The notes: generated by a model not told the origin, from the sequence alone. A DNA stretch of 64,000 bases from Heliopora coerulea (GCA_030142905.1 JASJOG010000075.1:1008501-1072500), one strand, 5' to 3'. Positions 10,308-20,545 are shown, counted from the stretch's first letter. Made by a program: numbers and translations.

Positions 10308-11639
10308 AGGCTAGTAGTAGTAGTAGGAGTAGGAGTAGAAGTAGGAGTAGTAGTAGGAGTAGGAGTAGGAGTAGGAGTAGGAGTAGGAGTAGGAGTAGTA
10401 CCAGGAGTAGGAGTAGAAGTAGGAGTAGGAGTAGTACTAGGAGTAGGAGTAGTAGTAGGAGTAGGAGTAGTAGTAGGAGTAGGAGGAGTAGTGGGAGTAG
10501 GAGTACGAGTAGAAGTAGGAGTACGAGTAGGAGTAGGAGTACGAGTAGTAGTAGGAATAGGAGGAGTAGTAGGAATAGGAGTAGGAGCAGTAGTAGGAGT
10601 AGGAGCAGTAGTAGGAGTAGTAGGAGTAGGAGCAGTAGTAGGAGTAGGAGCAGTAGTAGGAGTAGGAGTGGGAGTGGGAGTAGGAGTAGGAATAGGAGTA
10701 GGAGTAGGAATAGGAGTAGGAGTAGGAATAGGAGGAGTAGGAGTAGTAGGTGTAGTAGGAGTAGGAGTGGGAGTAGGAGTGGGAGTGGGAGTAGGAGTAG
10801 GAGTAGGAGTAGGAATAGGAGTAGAAGTAGGAGTAGGAGTAGTAGGTGTAGTAGGAGTAGTAGGAGTAGTAGGAATAGTAGGAGTAGTAGGAGTAGTAGG
10901 AGAAGGAGTAGGAGAAGGAGTAGGAGTAGGAGTAGGAGTAGGAGTAGTAGGAGTAGGAGTAGTAGGAGTAGGAGTAGTAGGAATAGTAGGAGTAGTAGGA
11001 GTAGTAGGAGTAGTAGTAGGAGTAGTAGTAGGAGTAGTAGTAGGAGTAGTAGTAGGAGTAGTAGTAGGAGTAGTAGGAGTAGTAGGAGGAGTAGTAGGAG
11101 GAGTAGTAGGAGGAGTAGTAGGAGTAGTAGGAGGAGTAGTAGGAGGAGTAGTAGGAGGAGTAGTAGGAGGAGTAGTAGGAGGAGTAGTAGGAGGAGTAGT
11201 AGGAGGAGTAGTAGGAGGAGTAGTAGGAGGAGTAGTAGGAGTAGTAGGAGTAGGAGTAGGAGTAGTAGGAGTAGGAGTAGTAGGAGTAGGAGTAGGAGTA
11301 GTAGGAGTAGGAGTAGGAGTAGGAGTAGGAGTAGTAGGAGTAGGAGTAGGAGTAGTAGTAGGAGTAGTAGTAGGAGTAGTAGTAGGAGTAGTAGTAGGAG
11401 TAGTAGGAGTAGTAGGAGTAGTAGGAGTAGTAGGAGTAGGAGTAGTAGGAGTAGTAGGAGTAGTAGGAGTAGTAGGAGTAGTAGGAGTAGTAGGAGGAGT
11501 AGGAGGAGTAGGAGGAGTAGGAGCAGTAGGAGCAGTAGGAGTAGTAGGAGCAGTAGGAGTAGTAGGAGTAGTAGGAGTAGTAGGAGTAGTAGGAGTAGTA
11601 GGAGTAGTAGGAGTAGTAGGAGTAGTAGGAGTAGTAGTA
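10308..11639 (+). repeat. 1.33-kb (TAG/GAG)n triplet array
   Basis: The array is almost pure 3-bp periodic sequence of TAG, GAG and a few AAG, CAG, GGG and TGT triplets. Higher-order units change along its length: GTAGGA early, GGAGTAGTA around 11,090-11,240, GTAGTAGGA later. It has no stop in four frames, so it creates accidental Arg-Ser-rich, Gly-Val-rich, Thr-Pro-rich and Leu-rich frames. The Arg-Ser frame is continuous with the BEL/Pao protease downstream. It is best read as the 3' tail of the LINE, expanded. Confidence 0.95.
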
Positions 11640-12472
11640 GTAAAGATATCACTGTGAATATCGTGAAAGTCGGTGGAGACGAAGAAGTAGTACAGACGAA
11701 GATGTATGTGGTAAAGGTGGCAGGAATGGATGAAACCAAGAAGCACACGATTAAAGCGGCTGGAATACCCTGCATTAGCGAAGAAGTCAAAAGTGTTAGG
11801 CTGAATGAGCTCGCACAACAGTTCGACCTGCCAAGAGAGAAAATCAGACGTGGTAGGGGACAAGTGGATGTTCTCGTCGGAATCGACCATGCATACATGC
11901 ATACTGGCTTAACAAAGCATGCTAACCATCTTGTGGCCAGGAAGTCTCCGTTGGGATGGGTGACATTTGGTTCTGCTCAAGGTGATGTAAGTGCTAGGAC
12001 AGCATCCGTGTTTCATATCAGGTTCAGTACTCTAGCTGACCTCACTGATTTTTGGACAACAGAATCAATGGGAGTCCAGGTCGATCCGTGTGTCTGCGAT
12101 GAAAACAAGCTTCATTAAATCAATCGGGAAGACATGAAGCTGATTGAAGAATCTGCTGTAAAGGTCGGTCAGCAATGGATGATTCCATACCCCTGGAAAA
12201 GAAACCCTGAAGATCTACCTGATAACGAAGAACAAGTGAAGAAGTTCCTAGAATCAACCGAGCGTAAACTGTTAAAGAATCCACAGAAAGCAGCTGCGTA
12301 CAACGATAAGATGAAAGAAATAGAAGAAGTGAAATTTACACGGAAACTGACCGAGAGCGAGATGGAAGATTACAAAGGTCCGGTCATTACATTCCAAATC
12401 ATGCGGAAAGTACAAGCACACCTGTACGCATCGTGTTCAACTCGTCGTCAAGTTACAAGGGTCACAGACTGA
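11640..12472 (+). pseudogene. BEL/Pao protease end and start of RT
   Basis: The BEL/Pao polyprotein resumes directly after the LINE. It has the protease end and connector ([12 protein letters not shown], then [12 protein letters not shown] and SPLGWVTFG), the usual BEL/Pao segment between protease and RT. A TAA stops the frame at 12,116. The same frame then continues from 12,134 with the N-terminus of the RT, and the reading frame shifts near 12,420-12,440. Confidence 0.85.
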
Positions 12473-13878
12473 ATGACTATTGGAGAAAGGGACCAGATCT
12501 ACTGAATGGTCTCTTTGGTGTTATTTTGCGCTTTAGAGAAAACGACGTTGCTATCACCGCTGATATATCGAAAATGTATCACCGAGTACTCATTCATACG
12601 AAAGACATGCATGTCCACAGATTCCTTTGGAGGAATTTGGAAGCTGATCAACCACCGGACACGTACGTGATGAATGTTCTAACGTTTGGTGACAAGCCCG
12701 CACCTGCTATGGCTAAAGTTGCTCTTAAGAAGACAGCAGAAGATGGAAAACAGATAAGTCAAGAAGCTGCCCAGACCATTAAGGATAACACCTATATGGA
12801 CGATATCCTCGGTTCAGTCGGTGCAACAAAGGAAGCCAAGAAGTTGACAAGTGACATCGATCAGATCCTAGAGAATGGGGGATTCGGAGTGAAAGGCTGG
12901 AGATCAAACAAGGAGTTGAACCGGAACACGAAGACTAACGAGACCACATTGCCACTGAGTCAGACTGAAGCAAAGGTCCTTGGTGTGTCGTGGAATTGCA
13001 AAGATGATAACCTAAAGTATAAGCTTGAAATTGATGCCGTGAAATCCAGTTCAACCGAGCTAACAAAGCGCAAGATTCTCAGTCAGATCGCCAGGATATA
13101 TGACCCGATCGGATTCACCGCTCCATTTCTCGTAAAGGCAAAGATCAACCTGCAGCAACTTTGGGAGGAAGGATTCGACTGGGATGATAAGCTGCCTGGA
13201 AATCTTCAGAAAAAATGGTTATCATATTTCACAGAGATGAAGCAACTAAATGGAGTTTCCTTTGAAAGATGCATCTGCCCAGGTGGCGTGCTTGAGCCGT
13301 CGATTCTTTGTGTATTTGCAGACGCATCTCAAGATGCATTTGGCACATGTGCCTATCTGAGAAGCAAGAACGCCTCTGGAGAAATCAGAGTAAAGTTTGT
13401 TGCAGCAAAATGCCGCGTTGCTCCGTTGAAAGAGTTAACAATTCCGAAATTGGAACTGGCAAGTAGGCTATGCAAATCGATTGAGAACGAGATCCGTCTG
13501 CAGCTGCAAGAAAGTATCGTGTTTACTGATAGTGCTACCGCCCTGGCTTGGATCAGAAATAACTCGAAACGCCTGAAACCGTTCGTCGCAAGTCGAGTTG
13601 AAGAAATTCGAAATAATGTTAGACCGGCACAATGGAAGCACATTTTGTCTGAGCAAAACGTTGCCGATGACGTTTCCCAGTGTTTGTCCGTCGCCGATTT
13701 GCCGGTACGCTGGTTGAATGGTCCAGAATTCTTACATCAGCCTGAGGAAGAGTGGCCTACAGAGAAAGTACAACTGGATCCTACTGAGGTCGAACGGGAA
13801 TACAAGAAGGTGAAAGCTGCTGTTGGAGTGGTTACATCTCAGAACCCAGGTTTGAGTAACATTATCGACTACCAATAA
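12433..13878 (+). pseudogene. BEL/Pao reverse transcriptase and RNase H
   Basis: A 481-codon open segment has VRIVFN-like RT entry shifted just upstream, ITADISKMYHRVLI (motif A with the catalytic Asp), DKPAPAMAKVAL and YMDDIL (motif C), then the connection domain (ARIYDPIGFTAPFLVKAK). It continues into an RNase H-like segment with CVFADASQDAFGTCAYL and FTDSATALAWI. It ends in TAA at 13,876, and the integrase follows in the same frame. All catalytic RT residues I can check are present; the damage is the upstream frameshift and the stop. Confidence 0.92.
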
Positions 13879-13899
13879 TTCTCCAGATGGAAAAGATTA

Positions 13900-15261
13900 G
13901 TCCGAGTTACATTGTGGGTTCAAAGAATTTTAAAGAATCTTCTTGAGAAGATACGCCAATCCCATGAAGAAAGTCTGGTAAATGAATCGCTGACGCCAAA
14001 CGAGCTTGAAAGTAGTCGCAATCTTTGGATAAAGGAATCTCAAAGAAGTTTGAAAGATCGTCTGACGAAAATCGAGTTTAGAGCCCTGTCGCCGTTCACC
14101 GACGAAGAAGGAATTATCCAAGGTGGCGGACGTATAGATAATGCATTGGTTTCTTATGAAACGAAACATCTTGCGCTACTCCTGCATAATCACCAAATCT
14201 CGTGATTGATTGCAGAAGTCCATCGAGCAGGACATTCAGGTGTTGCAACAACTGCGACAAAGATAAGAAGACAATATTGGATGCTGAGGGTGCATGATCT
14301 CGCAAAGACCATAAAGAAAAACTGTGCCACTTGTAAGAGAGCGAACCTAATGACAGAGAATCAGCTGATGTTTGATCTACCCGATTTCCGAGTTAAACCA
14401 CAAACCCCGCCATTCCACTACGTATTATGCGATCATTTCGGGCCGATGAATGTCGAGATCGGACGGAACAAAACGACAAAGCATTATGGAGTTATATTCA
14501 CATGCCTGAATACAAGAGCCGTGCACCTTGAAATTGCCACCAATTGTTCAGCAATGGGGTTCATCCAAACCCTTCGAAGATTCTTTGCTATTCGCGGATA
14601 CCCAGCAATAATCCTCAGCGACAACGAAACGCAATTTGTCGGAGCGTTAACAGATCTCAAGAAGACGATTCAAGGGACAGACAAGAAGATCTTAAAGGAA
14701 TATTGCACAGATAAAGGTAGTCAGTGGAGATTTATCACACCTACAGTACCCAACCAGAATGGAACAGCGGAAGCGTTGGTAAAGAGTTGCAAGCTAGCTC
14801 TGAAGAAAGCTATTGGTGAGCATGTATTGACACCATTCAAGCTGTATACATGTCTACTGGAAGTGGCCAACCTTGTAAACCAAAGGCCGATTGGAAGAAA
14901 ACTGAACGACCCAGATGACGGTGCATACCTCTGTCCGAATGACATGCCGTTAGGAAGAGCGTCACCGGAAGTCCCTCAAGGACCCTTTGAGGAAACGAAA
15001 AATCCAAAGAGGGTCAAGTTTGTGCAAAGGATTGTGGACTCGTTTTGGAGACGTTGGACCAGAGACGTATTTCCTCTATTGGTGCCACGGAGAAGATGGA
15101 ACGTCGAAAAGAAAAACGTGCAAGTAGAGGATATCGTTATCGTACAAGACAGTTCGGCAATTCAAGGGAAATGGAAAGTAGGACGAGTTATAGAGGTGTT
15201 TCCGGGGAAAGACAAACGGGTAAGAAACGTCAAGGTAAAGACAGCGACTGGCGAATATTAG
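13900..15261 (+). pseudogene. BEL/Pao integrase
   Basis: In the same frame as the RT, the segment has a leading helix-rich region to a TGA at 14,203. Then come the HHCC zinc domain (HRAGHSG ... CATCKRA) and the catalytic core with Asp in CDHFGPM, Asp in LSDNETQFVG and Glu in PNQNGTAEALV. A C-terminal R-W-x-x-E-Y-like region ends the frame, with TAG at 15,259. The 3' LTR follows after a polypurine tract at about 15,326-15,338. The core residues are intact, so decay is recent or slow. Confidence 0.92.
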
Positions 15262-15338
15262 AGACCAGTGCAGAACATCGCAGTGCAGTAAAGAAGACAA
15301 GAAATAGATGAAGGAACTTCCTCTATGGAGGCGGAGAA

Positions 15339-16152
15339 TGGATTGTTGGTATATGTTAACAGGGGAACTTCATATATTACGATTAACCTTGCATGCATGA
15401 TTAGCTTTGATGGACATTTACGTAATTAATTAGGTTTATTAGTTTATTTTAGGAGTGTCTACGAGTGATTGTCCAGGCGGAAATCGTAACTTTAATATAA
15501 ATAACAATGCCCAGCAGATTGTGCGAAGTATCGCCATATGTAAACATTAACAATTGTTTAAACAAAGAAGGCTAGAAGAGTTTAAAACATATTTATTGAC
15601 TAACGTTTCGTCGCTACAAGCAACACCTTCAGAGTGGAGATCAGGGATTACAACGAGATATATTTATATTAAACAAACAGTATCGAATGACAATTAAGAT
15701 GATATATTTGCCATTCGATATATTTGTCAGATGATATATTTCATATAATTGTCATTCCAAACTGTTTGTTTAATATAAATATATCTCATTGTAATCCCTG
15801 ATCTCCACTCTGAAGATGTTGCTTGTAGCGACGAAACGTTAGTCAATAAATATGTTTTAAACTCTTCTAGCCTTCTTTGTTTAAGCAATTGTTAATGTTT
15901 ACATATGGCGATACTTCGCACAATCTGCTGGGCATTGTTATTTATTAGGAGTCATATGAACTGAAGTTGATTAAGTCAGGAAGTTACTGTTGTTTGGAGA
16001 GAAAGTCGGTTAAGTTGTCTGTTTTGCTAACCCGAATTGAAAATTGTAAAGTGTGGTAACCCGGCAAGAAGTCGAATAAAACATTTTAAACAAAGCCTCA
16101 AAATCTATACGATTCTGTGTTCTTCGCTTTAAAACCTGGCACTGATCTTCCA
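15339..16152 (+). repeat. 3' LTR of BEL/Pao, split by a foldback element
   Basis: The LTR starts TGGATTGTTGG at 15,339 and ends CTTCCA at 16,152. The middle is interrupted at about 15,449-15,945. The outer parts match the 5' LTR, and the last 97 bases are unique to this copy because the 5' LTR lost its end. The downstream GACAT (16,153-16,157) is the target duplication. Confidence 0.88.
15449..15945. mobile_element. Foldback/MITE insertion in the 3' LTR
   Basis: The insert is a long inverted repeat with arms of about 220 bp. It starts near AATAACAATGCCCAGCAG (about 15,502) and ends with its complement CTGCTGGGCATTGTTATT (about 15,925-15,943). The inner part holds TTAACGTTTCGTCG-type sequence (TAACGTTTCG at about 15,601 and CGAAACGTTA at about 15,832), similar to tails of Penelope-like elements. 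The 5' LTR lacks it, which shows the insertion point between TTTATT and AGGAGTCATATG. No coding sequence. Confidence 0.85.
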
Positions 16153-16246
16153 GACATCTTACCATTTGTTAAGCCGTTGAATGTTATCCTCACCGAACTT
16201 TTTGTTTTAATAAAGCAAAATTGAAATTTTAAACGTAAATATGACT

Positions 16247-18120
16247 TGCAAATATGGGATGATGCGCGGTCAGGTAGAGGCATAATGATTGGAGACGTTC
16301 TCTTACCGAAATTGTATTTTATTTCGACGAGCTTTCGGCCACTAGACTGTGGTCTTCGACAGGTACACGATTATAGAAAATTGCAAACATATATATTCTA
16401 ATAGGATGACATCACTGATGAAGAACTTAAGTTATTTAATTGAAACAGATTAGATAGTAATTAGCGGCGGCAGTGTTTCTTTGTTAGCTGAGTGTATTGT
16501 TTAGGTAATGGCATTGCATTGTTGTCAGCGTCTTTTGTTGTTTCCGTGTGCCATGATTCCAATGTTTTCCTTATTCTGAAATTTCCTCTGTCAATAATTT
16601 CTCCCTTTTCAAAGTCAATTTTATGTCCATTTTTCCAGGCATGAGAAGCTATGTTTGAACCTTTCGCATAATTTTTAACATTTCTCAAATGCTCTTTTTT
16701 TCTTGTTTCAAACGCTCTTCCAGTTTCTCCAATATACGACCAGGCACAGTCTGCGCAAGGAATCTTGTAAATTACATTCGTCTGTTTGTTAAGTTCGGGT
16801 CTATGTTTTGGTGAGGGAAAGTGTTGTTGCAATGTCCGTAATGGTTTCGTTGCTACTTCTATGTCATGTTGACGGAAAGTTCTGGTTAGCTGCTCAGTTA
16901 CGCTCTTGATATATGGTAAGGTTACGTATCTTCTGTGGGTTGTAAGGTCGACCATCTTGAAAAACATGCCTACCAATTCTTCAGGTGTAGGAGTTGGGTG
17001 CGTTGACTTGGTATCTGTTATGATGTTGTTGATAGTTCGTAAAGGGTAGCTGTTTGCGCGTAAGGCGTTTTTGACATGCTGTAGCTCTTTAGTTTTTCCT
17101 TCTTGGGTATTCGGTAGTGTAAGGGCTCGGTGGATCAATGTTTTAGCTGTGCTGACCTTATGTTTCTGCTCGTGGTGGGAATTGTAATCTAGATATTTGT
17201 CTGTATGAGTTGGCTTTCTGTAGACATCAACGTTGAGTTTTCCGTGTTGTCGTGTGATGATGGTGTCAAGGAATGCTATAGTTTGTCGTTGTTTTCATGT
17301 TCTATGGTGAATTGTATGTTTGGGTCCATTGAGTTCAGTGTGTCGTGGAATGTTTGAACTGCGTTCTTATTGATGATAGAAAAACTATCATCTACGAAGC
17401 GTTTCCATGTCTTGGGCGGTACAGGAGTTGTCTTGATGGCCGTTTCCTCAATTCTTTCCATGCAGAGACTTGCAACAACCGGGCTAACAGGGCTCCCCAT
17501 GGCGCATCCATGTATTTGTTTGTATGTTTGTCCTTGGAAGATGAAGAAGTTGTTGGAGAGAACGTAACTTAATAGTGAAATTATGTCATCAATGTTCATG
17601 TTCGTTCTATGGCTGATGGTGCTGTCATTTTGGAGTTTTTCTTTGATGTAATCACATGCCTTCTCCACTGGTATCGCGGTGAATAAAGAGATCACATCGA
17701 ACGACAACATTACTTCATCATCTGTGATATCAATGTCTGATATTTCGTTAGCTGATTGTTTGGAATTTTCAACGGCAAAACCATTTTTATTTTAGAGCGG
17801 AGATAGTATATCTGTAAGATACTTTGATGTATTATATAGTGCCGAGTCAATACTTGTAATGATGGGTCTTAATGGGTTCCCTGGCTTGTGTTGCTCCACC
17901 GATCCTCTTATTGTTGGTGGTAAACCGTCTGTGGAGTGTAGTTTTTTGTAAGTCCTTTCATCTAATTTTCCTTGGGTTTTTAGAGCAAGACGTTTTGTGT
18001 TTAGTTCCCGTTCTATCTTTTTGAATGGTTGCTTTTTTTCTGTTTGATACGTTTTTTCGTCACTCAGTAAGTCGTTCATCTTTTCATCATATTCTTTTCT
18101 ATCCACCACTACGAAAATAT
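16247..18120 (-). mobile_element. Penelope-like element, 5'-truncated
   Basis: Comparison with the left palindrome arm shows that sequence matching 700-735 is interrupted here from about 16,247 to 18,120, with a loss of about a dozen host bases. The insert carries a minus-strand RT fused to a GIY-YIG endonuclease, the signature of Penelope-like elements. Its 3' tail lies at 16,247-16,460 and includes GTCGAAGACCACAGTC and CGAAAGCTCGTCGAAA on the minus strand. The N-terminal part of the protein is missing. Confidence 0.88.
16461..18109 (-). pseudogene. Penelope-like RT with GIY-YIG endonuclease
   Basis: The minus-strand frame from 18,109 has the RT palm: LSFDVISLFTAIP (motif A), GCAMGSPVSPVVASL (motif B) and FVDDSFSI (motif C). 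It then runs through a thumb region into a C-terminal GIY-YIG nuclease with VIYKIPC, CAWSYIGETGR and the following ETRKKEHL. A TAA at 17,792-17,794 and a frameshift between 17,276 and 17,140 break it. The GIY-YIG Tyr, Gly and Arg positions look intact. It would act as a target-primed retroelement protein if whole. Confidence 0.9.
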
Positions 18121-18398
18121 ATAAAATAAAACAATTTCCAGTTTGGATTGTTGTTTATTTGCGGCCAAATTCTGTGTGGATTTTTTTTTTATTGCATGTC
18201 CTCGTCCAGTTATAGTCAGGAGGATTTGTCTTTTTGACAATTTTGAAAAATTATCATTGTTATATGGGTTCTCGAGAGATATATTGGAAGGGTGGGCGAG
18301 GGGTTGTTGCGTGCAGGTATTTCTAGTTTAATACCATTATTCGCTGTGACGGGATTAGTGACGTACTTAGTAACAAAATATGTATTAAAATATAGAAA

Positions 18399-19459
18399 AT
18401 GAGCTTATATTACATCTATGAAGATAAGACAAAAAATGAAATAGATTAATTGAAATCTGATGTCGAAGAGAAACTCTCTCTATCAGGAGGGAAAATAAAA
18501 GATGATATCGATATGTCTATTTGGCCCATTATAAACATTCCGGTACCCGTATTTGATTATGATGCGATATATCAAAATCCGTTTTGGAACAAATATACTA
18601 TTCAAAGTGTGTCAAAATAAGTGATTATAGGGTAAATCTCAGTGAAATATTGTTCTGGATATACTATACAAAGTATGCTTCAAGTATTTATCGATTTGAC
18701 CGAGGTTCTAATAATAGTAAATTAGTATACAACTCTACAACTAGAAAAGTTTCTAAAACTATTGATCAAACTCTACAAGAAAATGATGCTGTTCAAAACA
18801 CCACCAGTTTTCAACCTACTATATGAACAAAAAGTGAAAAAGTAGGTAACAGATATTTCTCAAAGTTTAATGGGGCACAAGGAATGGTAAGTGTTATCAA
18901 TTTGAATGCTGTAAGTGGAGAGAATGATATAATAAATATTTTCATCGTACACAGAATAAAAGCACATGACACGAATAATTACTGGACTCGTTATGGCTTG
19001 TTTGGGTACGATGATGGTGGTTTTGATAAGTTTGTTAGTTTTAGTCCTAATGGTGATTTGATTGTTTCAGGAGCAATAAATAATTACATTATCACTGGTA
19101 GTAATCCTATTGTAACTAAACAACCAATAGCTCCATATAAAGCAAAGGCAAATGCTGAAGAAATAAAGAAATGGATTTGTTTATCAATACATTTGGACAA
19201 TTACACAACACCAGCAGCTGGAGCCAGCAAGGTATATTGTAAAGTTCAAAAACGTGCAGATTTTCAAAGCAGAATTTCAGTTGGTTCAACCAAAATGACT
19301 TTTGGTGATATTAGTATAGGTGGTATAACTCCTTTTAAAGGTGATATTTCTTTTTTCTGTGTGCATAAAGGAAAATTAATAAATGAGAAAGACATTCTAC
19401 TTCATCATCATGTGCTTTGCAATTGGTTTAATGTTGATACGGTTGATTTTGAAATTTAA
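18399..19459 (+). pseudogene. Possible LamG-like structural/attachment protein
   Basis: The ATG at 18,399 opens a frame broken by a TAA at about 18,447. A frameshift near 18,600 then leads into a long frame with one TGA at 18,824. Without these breaks it would be about 350 residues. The C-terminal 190 residues (18,884-19,459) are beta-rich, with FSPNGDLIVSG, GDISFFCVHKG and a closing DILLHHHVLCNWF. This pattern resembles laminin-G/concanavalin-like jelly rolls. I do not recognise the family by name. The first position in the cluster and the fold suggest a virion or attachment protein, but this is inference. Confidence 0.4.
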
Positions 19460-19479
19460 TGTAGTGAAATATATGTCTA

Positions 19480-19755
19480 ATGGGTTGTTTCTCAAGCAAA
19501 CATGATAGTACACTTAAAAGAAACAAAAATCACCAAAGACACAAAATGTTCAGAATGGATTTTTCTTTTGGTAGAAATGATTTGAATCTAGAAGGACATG
19601 TCCAAATGGGGTACAACTCCAAGACTGTCAAAAATTATGCAAACATTCCCAAATTGGAGGGGACAGAGAGTTTACCACAAATAGAAGGTCATAAGACTGA
19701 AGAAGAACAAGATACTGCTGTGATTAACACACACATAGACTCAGTCACTTTATAG
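19480..19755 (+). CDS. Small protein with N-myristoylation/palmitoylation signal
   Basis: An intact 91-codon gene starts MGCFSSK. This fits the N-myristoylation consensus (Gly2, Ser5/6) with a neighbouring Cys for palmitoylation, as in membrane-anchored cytoplasmic proteins. The rest is basic in the first third and acidic towards the end, without membrane spans or known domains. It sits 20 bases after the LamG-like frame. Acylated small proteins are common in viruses that use internal membranes. Its role here is unknown, and this is one of the few unbroken genes of the cluster. Confidence 0.55.
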   Translation: MGCFSSKHDSTLKRNKNHQRHKMFRMDFSFGRNDLNLEGHVQMGYNSKTVKNYANIPKLEGTESLPQIEGHKTEEEQDTAVINTHIDSVTL

Positions 19756-19770
19756 ATGATCTACAAATAA

Positions 19771-19789
19771 AATATATGATATTATATAC
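19771..19789 (+). promoter_or_regulatory. AT-rich start-proximal motif, copy 1
   Basis: AATATATGATATTATATAC ends directly before the ATG at 19,790. It resembles the motifs before 20,181, 20,667, 21,838 and 22,107. Probably a promoter or initiator of the cluster. Confidence 0.5.
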
Positions 19790-20102
19790 ATGAGCGAGGA
19801 AACACCTAAGACAACAGAGGATGCTCTAAAGATAATAAAAGAGAAAAAGGAAAAAGATCCAAAGAGGATTGAAGCTGGCAAGCGATTGGCATCAATATCT
19901 AAAGCTGCAAAAGAGCGAAAAAATGCGGGAGAAAATAGAGTCAGAGAACTCCAATGGTGACTTTAATATCAATTATGGTCTGGTTTTCGGTTTTACAGGA
20001 ACAGCTGTGGCTATTGCTCCTTTGTATTATAAAAGAGAAGAATACAAAAGAGAGGTGTTGCAGCCAGTAACCATTAAAATAAACAATCAGAAAACATTTT
20101 AG
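19790..20102 (+). pseudogene. Small basic protein with one membrane span
   Basis: The ATG at 19,790 starts a Lys-rich frame with DPKRIEAGKRLASISKAAKE. A frameshift in an A-run near 19,920 moves the reading to the frame that ends at 20,102. The second part has an acidic linker, then one hydrophobic span (NYGLVFGFTGTAVAIAPLYY) and a basic tail. Short proteins with the R-[IV]-x-A-G-K-[RK]-L-A pattern occur, as I recall, in cnidarian and other invertebrate mobile elements, but I cannot name the family. Function unknown. Confidence 0.5.
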
Positions 20103-20156
20103 ACACTTTTGATTATTCAACATACATATGTCTTTGAAATCAAAAAATATATAAGG

Positions 20157-20180
20157 GTATATTATATAACAGCGTATAAT
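20157..20180 (+). promoter_or_regulatory. AT-rich start-proximal motif, copy 2
   Basis: GTATATTATATAACAGCGTA lies just before the ATG at 20,181 and closely matches the motif at 20,644, which also precedes a BRO-N gene. Confidence 0.5.
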
Positions 20181-20545
20181 ATGTCACTAGCATTCAGAAA
20201 ATTCGAGAACTCTGATTTCAACATATCAATCGCCACCTATATAGACAAGCAGAATATGGTTTAAAGGAAAAGATATGGCGTCATGCTTAGGATACTGAAA
20301 CACTGAGAAAGCGATACGAATGCATGTAGACAATGAGGATATGGTGGAAATCAGAAGCCGCCCAAAATGAACAACTTTGAAAAGTCTACATCTATAGACG
20401 ATTCTTATAAATGTAAGTGGTTTATACTCACTAATTCTTAGATCACAGTTACAATCAGCAAAAACATTCAAAAGACGGGTGACATCTGATGTACTTCCAT
20501 TTCATGATGACTTAAAGGGGGTAATGAATCGTGACTCCCTTTAAA
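20181..20545 (+). pseudogene. BRO-N domain gene, copy 1, broken
   Basis: It starts MSLAFRKFENSDFNIS, closely parallel to the next gene (MSLTVKKFENKDLNVS), and shows the BRO-N core with a W/F-K-G-K-D-M-A-x-C-L-G-Y-like segment. A stop at about 20,262 and further frame changes break it. The last part reads FKRRVTSDVLPF-like sequence, as in the end of BRO-N domains. BRO-N proteins are DNA-binding proteins typical of baculoviruses, other large DNA viruses, phages and some mobile elements. It is a decayed paralogue of the gene at 20,667. Confidence 0.55.

Larger units (their letters stand above)
9109..11639 (+). mobile_element. 5'-truncated CR1/L2-like LINE with microsatellite tail
   Basis: The hexamer GTAAAG occurs at 9,103-9,108 and again at 11,640-11,645, where the BEL/Pao protease resumes; this marks a LINE insertion with target duplication. 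The insert starts within the reverse transcriptase domain (5' truncation), continues through the RT C-terminus and a short 3' untranslated region, and ends in a 1.33-kb array of TAG/GAG triplets instead of poly(A). A related LINE lies on the minus strand at 31,127-33,930. Confidence 0.85.
8176..16152 (+). mobile_element. BEL/Pao LTR retrotransposon
   Basis: The element starts TGGATTGTTGG and ends CTTCCA, and is flanked by a GACAT duplication. Order inside: 5' LTR remnant, gag with zinc knuckles, aspartic protease, reverse transcriptase with YMDD, RNase H, integrase with HHCC and D,D,E, a purine tract GGAGGCGGAGAA, 3' LTR. That order is typical of BEL/Pao. The 5' LTR and the gag start are shortened by an internal deletion. 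A LINE with a long microsatellite tail is inserted in the protease (9,109-11,639), and a foldback element in the 3' LTR. It interrupts the right palindrome arm. Confidence 0.92.
483..18343. repeat. Giant inverted duplication (palindrome), centre about 6.2-6.4 kb
   Basis: Sequence from about 483 to 6,200 recurs in reverse complement from about 6,370 to 18,343. Matching blocks: 483-710 with 18,343-18,121; about 715-800 with 16,246-16,158; 800-1,500 with 8,170-7,550; 1,500-2,056 with 7,550-6,940; 5,664-6,200 with 6,940-6,370. Differences between the arms are mostly insertions: hAT in the left arm, BEL/Pao and Penelope-like in the right arm. Without these, each arm is about 2.1 kb. The arms carry a Crypton-like recombinase pointing inwards from both sides. 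The centre holds a (TA)n run and an inverted copy of the repeat seen at 30-190. Confidence 0.85.

Noticed and set aside
10292..11902. Long Thr-Pro, Leu-only and Gly-Val frames across the triplet array
   Set aside because: They are by-products of a 3-bp repeat without stop codons in those frames; there is no sign of real coding.
15500..15945. CRISPR-like or satellite structure from repeated blocks
   Set aside because: The blocks are inverted, not direct, and form one foldback; no spacer array exists anywhere in the window.
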